Made by a program: the position numbers and the translations under genes. DNA of 64,000 nt from Halopseudomonas oceani (GTDB lineage: Bacteria; Pseudomonadota; Gammaproteobacteria; Pseudomonadales; Pseudomonadaceae). Numbering within the stretch: the first letter of the stretch is position 1; the number at the start of each line of letters is the position of its first letter. Below, piece by piece: positions 1 through 8,180 of the stretch. The notes under the pieces are model-generated. The model worked only from the letters and a program-made list of their open reading frames with translations. It was not told where the DNA came from and ran no database searches. The stretch covers positions 1-64,000 of the forward strand of contig NZ_PPSK01000005.1 of NCBI RefSeq assembly GCF_002903165.1, in the 5' to 3' direction.

Positions 1-42
1 ATAGAACAAGAATAAGTTTCAGCTTTTTTCGCACGTTTTTTC

Positions 43-126
43 ACCTAACGTAGAGCGAAGCGGCGCCCTGACAAGGGCGTCCGGTGGAGGCCGAAGGCTG
101 CAACGAACTTGAGCGACTGGTTAGAG
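43..126 (-). other. attC recombination site of an integron cassette
   Basis: Read on the minus strand, the site starts right after the stop codon of the cassette gene with a TCTAAC simple site and a TCGCTCAAG stretch. It ends with the core GTTAGGT (plus-strand ACCTAAC, 43-49), which fits the GTTRRRY consensus. The centre contains short inverted pieces, as expected for a folded single-strand attC. The 42 bases left of the core would be the start of the next cassette, which lies outside the window. The call rests on the motifs plus the position next to an integron integrase; stem pairing was judged by eye only. Confidence 0.72.
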
Positions 127-783
127 TCACTTCCGGTACCGCTCGATGAATGACGGAAGAAATGAAAGCAGCATGTTTACCATATCGATGGTGACCTGGT
201 CCCAATTCGCGTGAAAAGCTGCATTTCGTAGGGGCTTAAAACTTAGAAGAGCGCTCTGAGTAGTGCGTTCAATTACGTTCTTTGCTGCCAACCCGTTGAC
301 CACCGTCGACATTTCTTTACCAATCAAATCATCTAACCCGTTGGAACGGGCAATTTGCTTAATAGAATCCTCAAGCACGCACACTGCCAATACCGAAGCC
401 GCATCTTTTTCGCCCTGTTCTGCAAGCTCCTGGGCCGTGCTCAAAAAATCAGACTTGATATCCACTCGGATGCTGGACTCAAGCTCCGAGAGGAATCCGC
501 CCCGAATACTCTCTTGGATGCCATTTAGAATCCCTTTTGCCTGTAAAAGTCCGCGCTTTGAGTGCTCGTTGTAGGCATGCAAAATACGCTGATAGTTCGG
601 ATGCCTTTGGCCAAAAATATGCTCGATGACACTAATCGTCTGAGTCATCACACTTTCATATCCCGCGTAGTCAGTGAATGCTCCGCCCATGGAATTGGAG
701 TGGTGCCAAGATTCTTCCACCGCTGCGTATAGCGACAGAATGGAATCGATTTGAGATATCAATTCTTCACTTCGGTTTAGCAT
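127..783 (-). CDS. Cassette-encoded hypothetical protein with a HEPN-like C-terminus
   Basis: A 218-residue soluble protein with no signal peptide or membrane segment. I do not recognise the full-length family. The C-terminal helical region has R186-N-A-A-F-H191, which fits the RX4-6H motif of HEPN domains and resembles the end of DUF4145-type proteins. HEPN proteins are often RNases in toxin-antitoxin or defence systems, but many are inactive, so function here is open. A strong AGGAGGAG ribosome site sits just before the ATG. The gene lies between an attI-like core at 798-803 and an attC at 43-126 and points away from the integrase, which is exactly the layout of a first gene cassette. It is less GC-rich than the neighbouring genes, in line with transfer. 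Confidence 0.75.
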   Translation of the reverse strand: MLNRSEELISQIDSILSLYAAVEESWHHSNSMGGAFTDYAGYESVMTQTISVIEHIFGQRHPNYQRILHAYNEHSKRGLLQAKGILNGIQESIRGGFLSELESSIRVDIKSDFLSTAQELAEQGEKDAASVLAVCVLEDSIKQIARSNGLDDLIGKEMSTVVNGLAAKNVIERTTQSALLSFKPLRNAAFHANWDQVTIDMVNMLLSFLPSFIERYRK

Positions 784-797
784 ACTCCTCCTGAAAC

Positions 798-1001
798 TCT
801 AACAGTTGAGTGGACCGACGGCTTCACCATTGCATATCAGTGACCTCTTCATAACAACGCGACGCCTCGCTTACCTAAAACAAAGTATTTATATTTAAAT
901 CAAATACTTATATCTCTTCCACAACGCACAGCCTGTAATATCTTGACTTTCTCATTTTGCGCACCCAATAACACTGTATAAACATACAGCATGGGTGCGA
1001 T
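798..1001. promoter_or_regulatory. Probable attI site and integrase promoter region
   Basis: The stretch between the cassette gene and the integrase contains no gene. A core-like GTTAGAG (minus strand; plus strand CTCTAAC, 797-803) marks the likely cassette junction and repeats the simple-site sequence of the attC at the far end. Towards the integrase the DNA is AT-rich around 881-910. A possible integrase promoter is TTGACT (943-948), 17 bases, then CAATAA (966-971). The full attI binding sites cannot be defined without relatives to compare. Confidence 0.5.
974..989 (+). promoter_or_regulatory. LexA (SOS) box at the integrase start
   Basis: CTGTATAAACATACAG fits CTG-N10-CAG, close to the consensus gammaproteobacterial LexA box. 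It lies 12 bases before the integrase ATG and just downstream of the candidate -10, so bound LexA would block transcription. SOS control of integron integrases is well documented for other integrons. Confidence 0.85.
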
Positions 1002-2234
1002 ATGGATACCATCCCAGCCAAACCCCGGCTGCGGGAGCAGTTCCGCAACGTCATGAGGGTCAATCATTACAGCATTCGTACCGAGAAGGCCTACTGGTAC
1101 TGGATACGCTACTTCCTGCGCTACCACCGGATGCGTCACCCACTGAAGATGGGGGCGGCGGACGTTAGCGAGTTTCTCACCTGGCTGGCCGTCAGTCGGC
1201 ATGTGGCCCCAGCCACACAGAATCAGGCGCTCAACGCGCTGGTGTTTCTTTACGGTAAGGTGCTTGATCAGCCCCTGGGTGATATTGGCGACACTGTGCG
1301 GGCGAAACGCCCTGCACGTATCCCGACAGTGTTGACGCACGGTGAAGCAACCCAGATCATCGCGCTGCTGCAGGAGCCTCACAAGCTGATTGCGTCGTTG
1401 ATGTACGGCTCGGGGCTGCGTGTTGTCGAAGCCTGTCGGCTGCGAATCAAAGACATCGACTTCGACCGCCAGATCATCACGGTGCGTAGCGGTAAGGGAG
1501 ATAAGGATCGCACCACGCTGCTGCCGAGCCCGCTGATTGAGCGACTGAAAGACCGCAAAGCGCGCATCCAGCGTGCCTGGCGCGAGCAGGATGCGTTTTA
1601 CCAGTGTGATGCCAGCCTGCCCTATGCGCTGCGCCGCAAATACCCTAATGCGGCGCGGTCGCTGGAGTGGCAGTGGTTCTTTCCCTCTCAGGGTTTGTGC
1701 ACCGACGATGAAGGCAACATCGTGCGGCACCACCTGCACGTCAGTGCGGTGCAAAAGGCTGTAAGACAGGCTGTGCGCGCGACGGCGATTGGTAAGCCGG
1801 CTGGCTGTCACACAGCCAGGGTCGGTTGCCGCTTCGTTCGCCCGCCTGCCGGAGGTCATTTTTCGGCCAGGCAAGGCGAAGAGAGCGCAGTGTAGTCGCT
1901 CTACATAAGCGGCCGACAACGCAGCATGACCGAAAAATGTCCCCGGCCCTTCGGGTTGCGCCTGTAAAGCAGCCTCTCGGCGTCGCTCGTCGCTCACGTG
2001 GAATAACCACGCTACGCTTCTCGCTGCTTGATTGACAGCTTTACAGGCTGCAACAGGCGGGTGAACGAAGCGGCAACCGACCCTCGCCACACCTTCGCTA
2101 CCGAACTGCTGCGCCGTGGCAGTGACATTCGCACGGTGCAGACGCTGCTGGGCCATGCCGATGTGCGTACTACGCAGATTTATACCCATGTCCTTGGTAA
2201 TGCCTTTGCCGGAGTGCAAAGTCCGCTCGGCTGA
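1002..2234 (+). pseudogene. intI: Integron integrase IntI, interrupted
   Basis: A tyrosine recombinase of the integron type. The first 271 residues show the SAM-like N-terminal domain, the first catalytic Arg in GSGLRVVEACRLR, the IntI-specific insertion around LPYALRRKYPNA and the HHLH box, ending at GCHT. The rest of the catalytic domain ([16 protein letters not shown], nucleophile Tyr in YTHV) resumes at 2085. Between them lies a 267-bp element bounded by inverted repeats. Because the element is a multiple of three the frame is kept, but it carries in-frame stops (first at 1893-1895), so the product lacks the second Arg, last His and Tyr and should be inactive. The C-terminal piece has an ATG in frame at 2028 but could not work alone. 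The divergent cassette and upstream LexA box confirm the assignment. Confidence 0.9.
1818..2084. mobile_element. MITE-like element with 31-bp terminal inverted repeats
   Basis: The first 31 bases (1818-1848, beginning AGGGTCGGTTGCCGCTTCG) and the last 31 (2054-2084) are inverted repeats with one mismatch. Inside are two further inverted pairs: CATTTTTCGG near 1857 with CCGAAAAATG near 1930, and GCCTGTAAAGC (1960-1970) with GCTTTACAGGC (2038-2048). There is no coding capacity. This fits a non-autonomous element moved by a transposase elsewhere. I could not define a target-site duplication; comparison with intact integrases suggests a net gain of 267 bases. Confidence 0.78.
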
Positions 2235-2541
2235 GCTTTGGCTAAGTTGAGCTGTCCCTTTCGTGCTTCAAGACTATTCCACGGCGCAAAGCGCTGTCTA
2301 TCCCCCTACATACAACCATCCCACGCGATGGTCGGGAGTGTTGTTTATGTCACTGTCGTTTGAGCGATGACGCTGCGGGTTTGCGGAATATCCCCATCCA
2401 GATGCCGTCTTCACCCGTTTCATCTTGAGGCTGGGAGCAATTCGCTCTTGAGTAGTGCCTTGTTACCAAGCGCCTTCAAGTCATCTGTATACCTTCGCTC
2501 TTGGCCGAAAGCGCCCCTCACCCTAATCACCTATCGCTCAT
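2235..2541. other. Non-coding spacer, nothing recognised
   Basis: About 300 bases between the broken integrase and the LysR remnant. No open frame with gene-like features, tRNA or clear hairpin terminator is visible. It may be residue from past insertions. Confidence 0.5.
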
Positions 2542-2970
2542 TCACATCTGATGCTGCTCCAGCAGAAAGTCCACAAACAACCACACCCGCGCCGGCATTG
2601 TCGAGTCGCCCACAAATACGGCATGAATAGGTTCGCGGTCGCCCGGGTTGAAGGCTTGCAGCAAGGGTACAAGATCGCCGCACTGTATATCCTCGGCCAC
2701 GCTGAACTCGCCGATGCGGGCGATGCTGGCGCCTACGCGGGCGAGCTGGGCGAGTGCTTCGCCGCTGCTGCATTCGATATTGCCGCTGACCTGGAGAGAG
2801 AATGTTTTGCCGTCGCGGATAAACGGCCAGTTGGGTTCGGCACGGCGTAAGTTGAAACGCAGGCAGTTGTGATCAGCGAGGTCTTCCGGCCGCAGGGGAG
2901 TGCCGTGGCGCTGTAGATAGTCTGGTGAGGCAACCACGACCTGACAGGTTTCACCAATGCGGCGGGCGGC
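2542..2970 (-). pseudogene. LysR-family regulator remnant (C-terminal part)
   Basis: The frame encodes about 142 residues matching the second half of a LysR effector-binding domain (VASPDYLQRHG, LRPEDLADHNCL, and the typical C-terminal VDFLLEQ). The upstream frame is closed by a TAG at 2971-2973, and there is no helix-turn-helix part on either side. A GTG at 2935-2937 could start a 131-residue product but has no function I would expect. It is best read as a 5'-truncated pseudogene left at the edge of the integron region. Confidence 0.75.
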
Positions 2971-3099
2971 CTATGGGAGAATGCAGCAGCCTTTTAAAAA
3001 GAAATTTGTCGCGGTATTGAGCACGTCCGACAAGTCGGCGCAGGCGAGATGCAACAGACAGCGCTGCGACTCACATCACAGCGCTGTTCAACAGAGCAT

Positions 3100-3603
3100 T
3101 TACTGCGCCGACTTGCCCTGCAGTTTTGCCCGAGCTTCTTCCTGGATTTGCTGCATGCGCGGCGCCATGTTGGCCATGCGCTGCTGCATCAGAACCATGG
3201 TGTTCTGCATGATGACTGGCATCTTCGCGACCAATGCCTCGCCCGCTTCGGAGCGATAGAACTCCAGCATGGCATCCACTTCGGATTGCGACAGGGATTG
3301 CTGATAGATTTGGATGAACATCGGCTCCATCGAAGCCCAGCTGAGCTCCTCTTGCAGCAGGGCCACCATTTTCTCACGCATGTCATCGAGGACCTTGCGG
3401 TCAGCGGAAGAGATATCGTGCCCCTGAATAGTCTGCTCCATGGCCGCACGCATCATCTGGTCTGCCTGGGCCATCGCGCCCTCCATCAACTGACGCGAGT
3501 CGGTAATTTCCATCAACTCACGAATGGAGTCATCGCTGGGCTGGTCAGCGAAGGCGACCGGTGAAATCAAGGCAAAAACGATAGAAAGGAGGAGTTTCTT
3601 CAC
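3100..3603 (-). CDS. DUF2059 secreted protein
   Basis: A 167-residue protein with a clear N-terminal signal peptide (KKLLLSIVFALISPVAFA, cleavage expected after AFA) followed by a helical DUF2059-type domain rich in Met and Gln (LLQEELSWASMEPMFIQIY, LEFYRSEAGEALVAKMP). The start is GTG at 3603 with AAGGA upstream. Family members are periplasmic or exported proteins of unknown function in many proteobacteria. It stands alone, between the LysR remnant and the next LysR gene. Confidence 0.8.
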   Translation of the reverse strand: MKKLLLSIVFALISPVAFADQPSDDSIRELMEITDSRQLMEGAMAQADQMMRAAMEQTIQGHDISSADRKVLDDMREKMVALLQEELSWASMEPMFIQIYQQSLSQSEVDAMLEFYRSEAGEALVAKMPVIMQNTMVLMQQRMANMAPRMQQIQEEARAKLQGKSAQ

Positions 3604-3762
3604 GACGTATCCTTACTGGTGACTGTTTGATTGAAACCTGCCGCCCCGTTATACCACAGCTGGAATCCGGCTTTGGCGCCACACTGGCTGGATTAGCCGT
3701 GTCATCGCGGCAAGATGCTTCCACTGTGATCTGCTACGCCCTTTCTTTACCCGCCGTGCCGC

Positions 3763-4638
3763 TCAGCCGTACACCCCGCTAATGTGTTGACGAATGAGCG
3801 TTGCCATACCCTGAGCACCTTCGCTTGCGTGTTGCGGAACATGCAGCTCGATCGCAAAGTCAGGCAATGATGGCAAGCCGGCGTCCTCTCCCAGTACCCG
3901 AAAGCCATCCGGCACCAATGGGCGCAGCCAAGGGGTCAAGGCCAGACCGCTCTGTACTGTCGCCAGGGTGGTGTCGACTGAGGCGTTTTCAAATATCACA
4001 CGCCAGCCTATGTCAGCCTCGGCCAGACGAGAGAACACCACAGGACGAAAGGCGCAGGTCGGGGTTACAAAGCACAACGGCAACGGCCTTTGGCTAAACA
4101 CGTCCTCTGCGCTGGCCAGCCAAACCAGCGGCGCCAACGCCAGGCGTTCTTCCGTGCTCTCGGCTTCTGGACACTGCCGGATGATCAGGTCAATCAGCCC
4201 CTTGGCAAAGTCACTCATCAGATCAACGGATGAACCGGACACAACGATGACTTCGACATGCGGATACGCTTGAGAAAAGGCCTTGAGCACGGGAGCGAGG
4301 TACGCGCCGGCCATATCATAGGGTATGCCGATCCGTAGGATCTCAGTGATGGTCGCGCCAGTCATCGAAGCGCACAGACTGTCATTGAGATCCAGCAGCC
4401 GCCGCGCTTTGGGCAAGAACTCGACGCCCTGGGCGGTTAACTGCGCTCCACGCGAATCGCGCTCCAACAGTTTGCAGGCAAAAAACGCTTCCAACCGCTT
4501 CACCTGCTGACTGATTGCGCCTTGGGTCAAATGCAACTGACCCGCGGCGGCGCTGATGCTGCCGGTTTGCGCTACGGCAACAAAGGCACGAAGCAAGACA
4601 AGGTCAATATGACGAACCAGGGACATGTGAGTGGCCAT
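3763..4638 (-). CDS. LysR-family transcriptional regulator
   Basis: A 291-residue regulator. The N-terminal winged helix-turn-helix is at residues 9-70 (LRAFVAVAQTGSISAAAGQLHLTQ, then a Q-QVKRLE recognition helix); the rest is a periplasmic-binding-like effector domain. I chose the ATG at 4638; an ATG four codons inside (4626) is equally plausible. The open frame runs further upstream only because it overlaps the divergent cupin gene in antisense. Divergence from the cupin gene suggests control of it. The ligand is unknown. Confidence 0.85.
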   Translation of the reverse strand: MATHMSLVRHIDLVLLRAFVAVAQTGSISAAAGQLHLTQGAISQQVKRLEAFFACKLLERDSRGAQLTAQGVEFLPKARRLLDLNDSLCASMTGATITEILRIGIPYDMAGAYLAPVLKAFSQAYPHVEVIVVSGSSVDLMSDFAKGLIDLIIRQCPEAESTEERLALAPLVWLASAEDVFSQRPLPLCFVTPTCAFRPVVFSRLAEADIGWRVIFENASVDTTLATVQSGLALTPWLRPLVPDGFRVLGEDAGLPSLPDFAIELHVPQHASEGAQGMATLIRQHISGVYG

Positions 4639-4728
4639 TACGATTGCTAATACCCCTAGTATAAACATTCGATAGGCGGTGCTGTTCCGTCCAGCTAAGG
4701 TAGCCTTCTTTTGCACGGAGCCATGGTT

Positions 4729-5103
4729 ATGATCGCGAGTAAGAACAGCACCAACGTCGAGGCAGCGCTGGCTCGTATTACCCAGTACTGGACACCCCAG
4801 ATCATTGGCCAGGTCAATGATCAGTACATCAAAGTGGCAAAGCTCAAAGGCGAACTGATGTGGCATTCCCACACCGATGAAGACGAGCTGTTTTGGGTGG
4901 TATACGGCGAGCTGAAGATTCAACTGGAACAGTCGGAGGTCACCCTTGGCCCTGGCGATTTTTACGTAATCCCCAAGGGCACGCCACACAACCCGGTCGC
5001 CGCTGAGGAATGTGGCATCGTCTTGATTGAAACCGTGACCACCCGCCACACGGGCGACGAAGTTAGCGACCGAACCGTGCCTATCGAGCGACAGATGGGC
5101 TAA
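4729..5103 (+). CDS. Small cupin-domain protein
   Basis: A protein of about 124 residues with one cupin fold. Metal-binding pattern residues are visible: HSHTDEDELFWVVYGE (motif 1, two His and Glu) and PKGTPHNP (motif 2 His). Such single-domain cupins may be enzymes or sugar- and metal-binding proteins, and the substrate cannot be read from sequence. The start at 4729 is preferred because GGAG at 4717-4720 lies 8 bases upstream; an ATG at 4723 is too close to it. It is divergent from a LysR gene 90 bases away, its likely regulator. Confidence 0.8.
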   Translation: MIASKNSTNVEAALARITQYWTPQIIGQVNDQYIKVAKLKGELMWHSHTDEDELFWVVYGELKIQLEQSEVTLGPGDFYVIPKGTPHNPVAAEECGIVLIETVTTRHTGDEVSDRTVPIERQMG

Positions 5104-5139
5104 ACCGGGCGCGTCAGCAGCTCATTCAGGGGTATACCA

Positions 5140-6540
5140 CTAGAGGACACGCGCCAAACGGCCGACCAACTGAGACGCCTGTTCGGGGCTGGTGATATTG
5201 GTAAAACCAAGCATTAAGCCGCACCTGTGATTGCCTTCCAGATACCATTTTGACAAGGGCTGGACCGCCAGCCCTGCGGCTTCGGCACGCACAGCCAGCT
5301 CAATGTCACCACCCTCGCACAGCTCCACCAGCAAGTGCATGCCGCCCGCCTGGAGGTGGATGCGGATACGGTCAGCCAATTGCTGCTGCAGCGCATCGAC
5401 CAGCCATTGCCGTCGCTCGGCATAGAGGCTGCGCATTTTCTTCAGATGCCGCGCGAAGTGACCTTCATTCAGAAACGCAGCCACCGTCGCCTGCAACACC
5501 TGAGGACAGTGGCTGTGCAGGCGATCCGCTTGCCGGGCAAAGGCCTGGCTCTGCTCCGCAGGCACTACCAGATAGGCCAGCCGCAGCCCCGGGAACAGGA
5601 CCTTGCTGAAGGTGCCGGTGTAGAGTACCCGCCCCTGCTGGTCGAGGCTTTTGAGTGCCGGCAACGGCTTGCCCTGGTAACGGTATTCACTGTCGTAATC
5701 ATCCTCGATGATCCAGCTACCTTGCCGTTCTGCCCACGCCAGCAACGCCAGCCGACGCGCCAGTGACAACGATACGCCCAACGGACTCTGATGGGTCGGC
5801 GTGACCAGCGCAAAGCGTGCGTGCGGGGAACGGGCGACACCCTGAGAGACGTCCAGTCCGTGCTCATCTACCGGCACTGGCACCAGCTGTGCGCCAGCCT
5901 CCAGCAGCGCGTTGCGGGCCAGAAAGTAGCCCGGTTCCTCCAGCCAGCACGCATCGCCTTGCCCCATCAGCGTATGGCAAATCAAATCGAGACAGGCTCG
6001 ATAGCCCGCGCACACGAAAATCTGATCCGGGTGGCAGCTGATCCCGCGTGCAATTCCCAGGTAGGACGCAATGGCTGCGCGCAGCGGCGCGTAGCCGTGC
6101 GAGTCAGGGTAAACAAGGCCGTCAAGGCCGGCCTGGCGCAATTGCCGACCTGCCAACCTTACCCAGAGCTTGCGAGGAAACGCATCCAGCGCGGGAAGGC
6201 CCATTTGCAGCGGTAGCGGCGGCTTGCCGTCATGAATGGCTGGATAGGCGGTCGAGATAGCGGGCGCGCGAGGCACACAGCTGGCAACCGGCGCCAGCTG
6301 CGGAGCGACAAAGGTGCCGGCCGCCCCGCGGGCGATCAGATACCCCTCGCCAATCAGCAATTGATAAGCGGACTCAACAGTGCCGCGCGCCACGTTCAGC
6401 TCCGCCGACAACGCACGCGCGGCGGGCACTCGATCACCGGGCTGCATACGACCGTCAGTAATGGCGTCACGAACCCGCTGATAAAGCTGGCGATAGATCG
6501 GCGTTGACTGTCGACGGTCAACATCGCTGGGAACAAACAT
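5140..6540 (-). CDS. MocR/PdxR-type GntR regulator with aminotransferase domain
   Basis: A 466-residue protein with a GntR winged helix (about residues 12-78, PIYRQLYQRVRDAITDGRM, LNVARGTVESAYQ) joined to a fold-type I PLP-dependent aminotransferase domain. The Schiff-base Lys lies in GTFSKVLFPG, about residue 313; IIEDDYDSEYRY is the usual PLP-Asp region. MocR proteins use PLP or amino-compound adducts as ligands, for example PdxR in vitamin B6 control. The gene is divergent, with 87 bases between starts, from the GNAT, reductase and AhpD-like operon, so it probably regulates that operon. Confidence 0.9.
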   Translation of the reverse strand: MFVPSDVDRRQSTPIYRQLYQRVRDAITDGRMQPGDRVPAARALSAELNVARGTVESAYQLLIGEGYLIARGAAGTFVAPQLAPVASCVPRAPAISTAYPAIHDGKPPLPLQMGLPALDAFPRKLWVRLAGRQLRQAGLDGLVYPDSHGYAPLRAAIASYLGIARGISCHPDQIFVCAGYRACLDLICHTLMGQGDACWLEEPGYFLARNALLEAGAQLVPVPVDEHGLDVSQGVARSPHARFALVTPTHQSPLGVSLSLARRLALLAWAERQGSWIIEDDYDSEYRYQGKPLPALKSLDQQGRVLYTGTFSKVLFPGLRLAYLVVPAEQSQAFARQADRLHSHCPQVLQATVAAFLNEGHFARHLKKMRSLYAERRQWLVDALQQQLADRIRIHLQAGGMHLLVELCEGGDIELAVRAEAAGLAVQPLSKWYLEGNHRCGLMLGFTNITSPEQASQLVGRLARVL

Positions 6541-6627
6541 GGCCTACTCGTTTAAGCATTTTTTGGCTCTATAGCTTAAGCCATCGCGTTTATAAGCTGG
6601 GCTCCTGTTTATCAAAAGGCGACGACC

Positions 6628-7074
6628 GTGCCGTACACACTTGAACACCTGGAGGGTGACAATGCGTTTGCTGCCAGCTTTGAACTGATGCGCGTATTGC
6701 GCCCGCATCTCACCCGGCTGGACGATTACAAAGCGCAGCTCGCTCGCCAGAGCAGGCAGGGCTACCGGCTGCTGGCGGCCTCAGGCACCGAGGGCATCGT
6801 TGGCCTGATCGGATACCGTGAACTGGAGAATCTGCTCTATGGCCGTTTCATTTACGTCGACGACCTTGTGGTGAAGCCCAGTATCCAGAACAGCGGCCTG
6901 GGACGGCAGCTGTTAAAGGCAGTGCGCGAGGTCGCAGAACAACGCGACTGCGACCATCTGGTGTTGGACACCGGCCTGCATATGCCGCTGGCCCAGCGTT
7001 TCTATTTCCGCCAGGGCCTGCTGGCGCGAGGGTTACATTTCAGCGAGAGTCTGCGAGCGCAAAACCTGCCATGA
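6628..7074 (+). CDS. GNAT-family N-acetyltransferase
   Basis: A 148-residue single-domain GNAT protein. The acetyl-CoA binding loop is seen in QNSGLGRQLL, preceded by the beta-strand FIYVDDLVV, and a C-terminal AQRFYFRQGL matches motif B. The start is GTG at 6628 with AAAGGCGA before it. The substrate is unknown. The stop overlaps the start of the next gene by four bases, so translation is probably coupled. It is the first gene of a three-gene operon divergent from a MocR regulator. Confidence 0.87.
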   Translation: MPYTLEHLEGDNAFAASFELMRVLRPHLTRLDDYKAQLARQSRQGYRLLAASGTEGIVGLIGYRELENLLYGRFIYVDDLVVKPSIQNSGLGRQLLKAVREVAEQRDCDHLVLDTGLHMPLAQRFYFRQGLLARGLHFSESLRAQNLP

Positions 7075-7715
7075 AGAGCCTGTTACTGATCAACGCGAGT
7101 CCGTATGGACAGCACTCCCATGCCAGTCAGCTGGCGCTTGAATGGCTGGCGTCGTTACGCCGCCAGCACCCCGGCCTTGAGCTGATTGAGCGCAACCTCA
7201 GCACAGAGCCATTGCCACCACTCGATGTGGACTACGCTCACGCCCTGACCAGTGCCGAGCTATTTGCTTCGCCAGTATTCAAGGTATCCGAAGAGTTGAT
7301 CGGCGAACTGGAACGCAGCGACATGCTGCTTATCACGACGCCTATGCATAACTTCACGGTGCCCGCCGCGCTCAAGCTGTGGATCGACTACGTCCTGCGC
7401 ATTCACCGGACCTTCAACTCCACACCGAAGGGCAAAATAGGCCTGCTCAGAGACCGGCCGGTACATGTCCTGGTCAGCTCCGGCGGGTTTCACCGGGGCG
7501 AGCAGGCACGCCAACCGGACTTCCTGACCCCTTACCTGCGTCAGGTGCTCAACACACTGGGGCTCTTCAATCTGCGCTTCACGTATCTGGAGGGATTGGC
7601 GTTTGATGACGACGCCGTGCTCACAGCGGTTGAAGCCGCCCGAACCTCGCTGTGGCAGTCCCCATCACTCGACCGCCATGACCTAGCTAGACCTTTCTCT
7701 CATACGGAGTGTTAA
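7071..7715 (+). CDS. FMN-dependent NADH:quinone reductase / azoreductase family
   Basis: A 214-residue flavodoxin-like-fold protein of the AzoR/NQO family. It begins SLLLINASPYGQHSHASQ (phosphate loop for FMN) and has TPMHNFTVPAALKLWIDYVLR and SSGGFHRG, all typical of AzoR. Such enzymes reduce quinones or azo compounds by two electrons using NAD(P)H and protect against quinone stress. It overlaps the upstream GNAT gene by ATGA. The following AhpD-like gene fits an oxidative or electrophile stress theme. Confidence 0.87.
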   Translation: MKSLLLINASPYGQHSHASQLALEWLASLRRQHPGLELIERNLSTEPLPPLDVDYAHALTSAELFASPVFKVSEELIGELERSDMLLITTPMHNFTVPAALKLWIDYVLRIHRTFNSTPKGKIGLLRDRPVHVLVSSGGFHRGEQARQPDFLTPYLRQVLNTLGLFNLRFTYLEGLAFDDDAVLTAVEAARTSLWQSPSLDRHDLARPFSHTEC

Positions 7716-7717
7716 CC

Positions 7718-8149
7718 ATGAGCCAACTTAGACTGCCGTTCCAGTCGCTATCACCTGAAGCCTACCAGGGCCTGCTCGCTACCAACACGGCGCTGGCCAA
7801 GAGCGCCCTTGGCTTGCCACTGCTGGAACTGGTGTATTTGCGTATCTCACAGATCAACGGCTGCGCTTTCTGCCTGCAAAAACACTCGCAGGCATTGCGC
7901 GAGGTTGCCGTGCCGCAGGACAAGCTGGACTGCCTAGCAGGCTGGCGGGTGAGCGCGTTGTTTGACGAGCGCGAGCGCGCCGCCCTGGAGTGGGCAGAGA
8001 CGCTCACCGGCATCAGCGAAAAGGGTGCGCCAGACGCAGTATACGAACCGCTGAAAGCGCACTTCAGCGATAACGAAATATCTGATCTGACCCTGGCGGC
8101 TGCCCTGATGAACGCCTTCAATCGACTCGCGGTGGGGATGAATCTCTAA
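7718..8149 (+). CDS. AhpD-like carboxymuconolactone decarboxylase family protein
   Basis: A 143-residue all-helical protein with a CxxC redox motif at residues 49-52 (NGCAFCLQKHSQ) and His56 after it, the pattern of AhpD-type alkylhydroperoxidases. The start at 7718 is chosen because ACGGAG lies 8 bases upstream. The open frame overlaps the end of the reductase gene slightly. Family members act as thiol-dependent peroxidase partners; the exact role here is inferred only from the family. It is the last gene of the operon. Confidence 0.87.
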   Translation: MSQLRLPFQSLSPEAYQGLLATNTALAKSALGLPLLELVYLRISQINGCAFCLQKHSQALREVAVPQDKLDCLAGWRVSALFDERERAALEWAETLTGISEKGAPDAVYEPLKAHFSDNEISDLTLAAALMNAFNRLAVGMNL

Positions 8150-8180
8150 GCACAGCAACACACGCAGCCATGCCGCTTCA

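Noticed and set aside
900-2219. Long minus-strand open frame across the integrase
   Set aside because: It runs antisense to a clearly recognised integrase and has no family features.
2028-2234. Separate small gene downstream of the insertion
   Set aside because: Its residues are the missing C-terminal part of IntI, in the same frame, so it is part of the pseudogene.
4639-5049. N-terminal extension of the LysR gene
   Set aside because: The extension is antisense to the cupin gene and has no LysR-like sequence before MATHMSLVRH.
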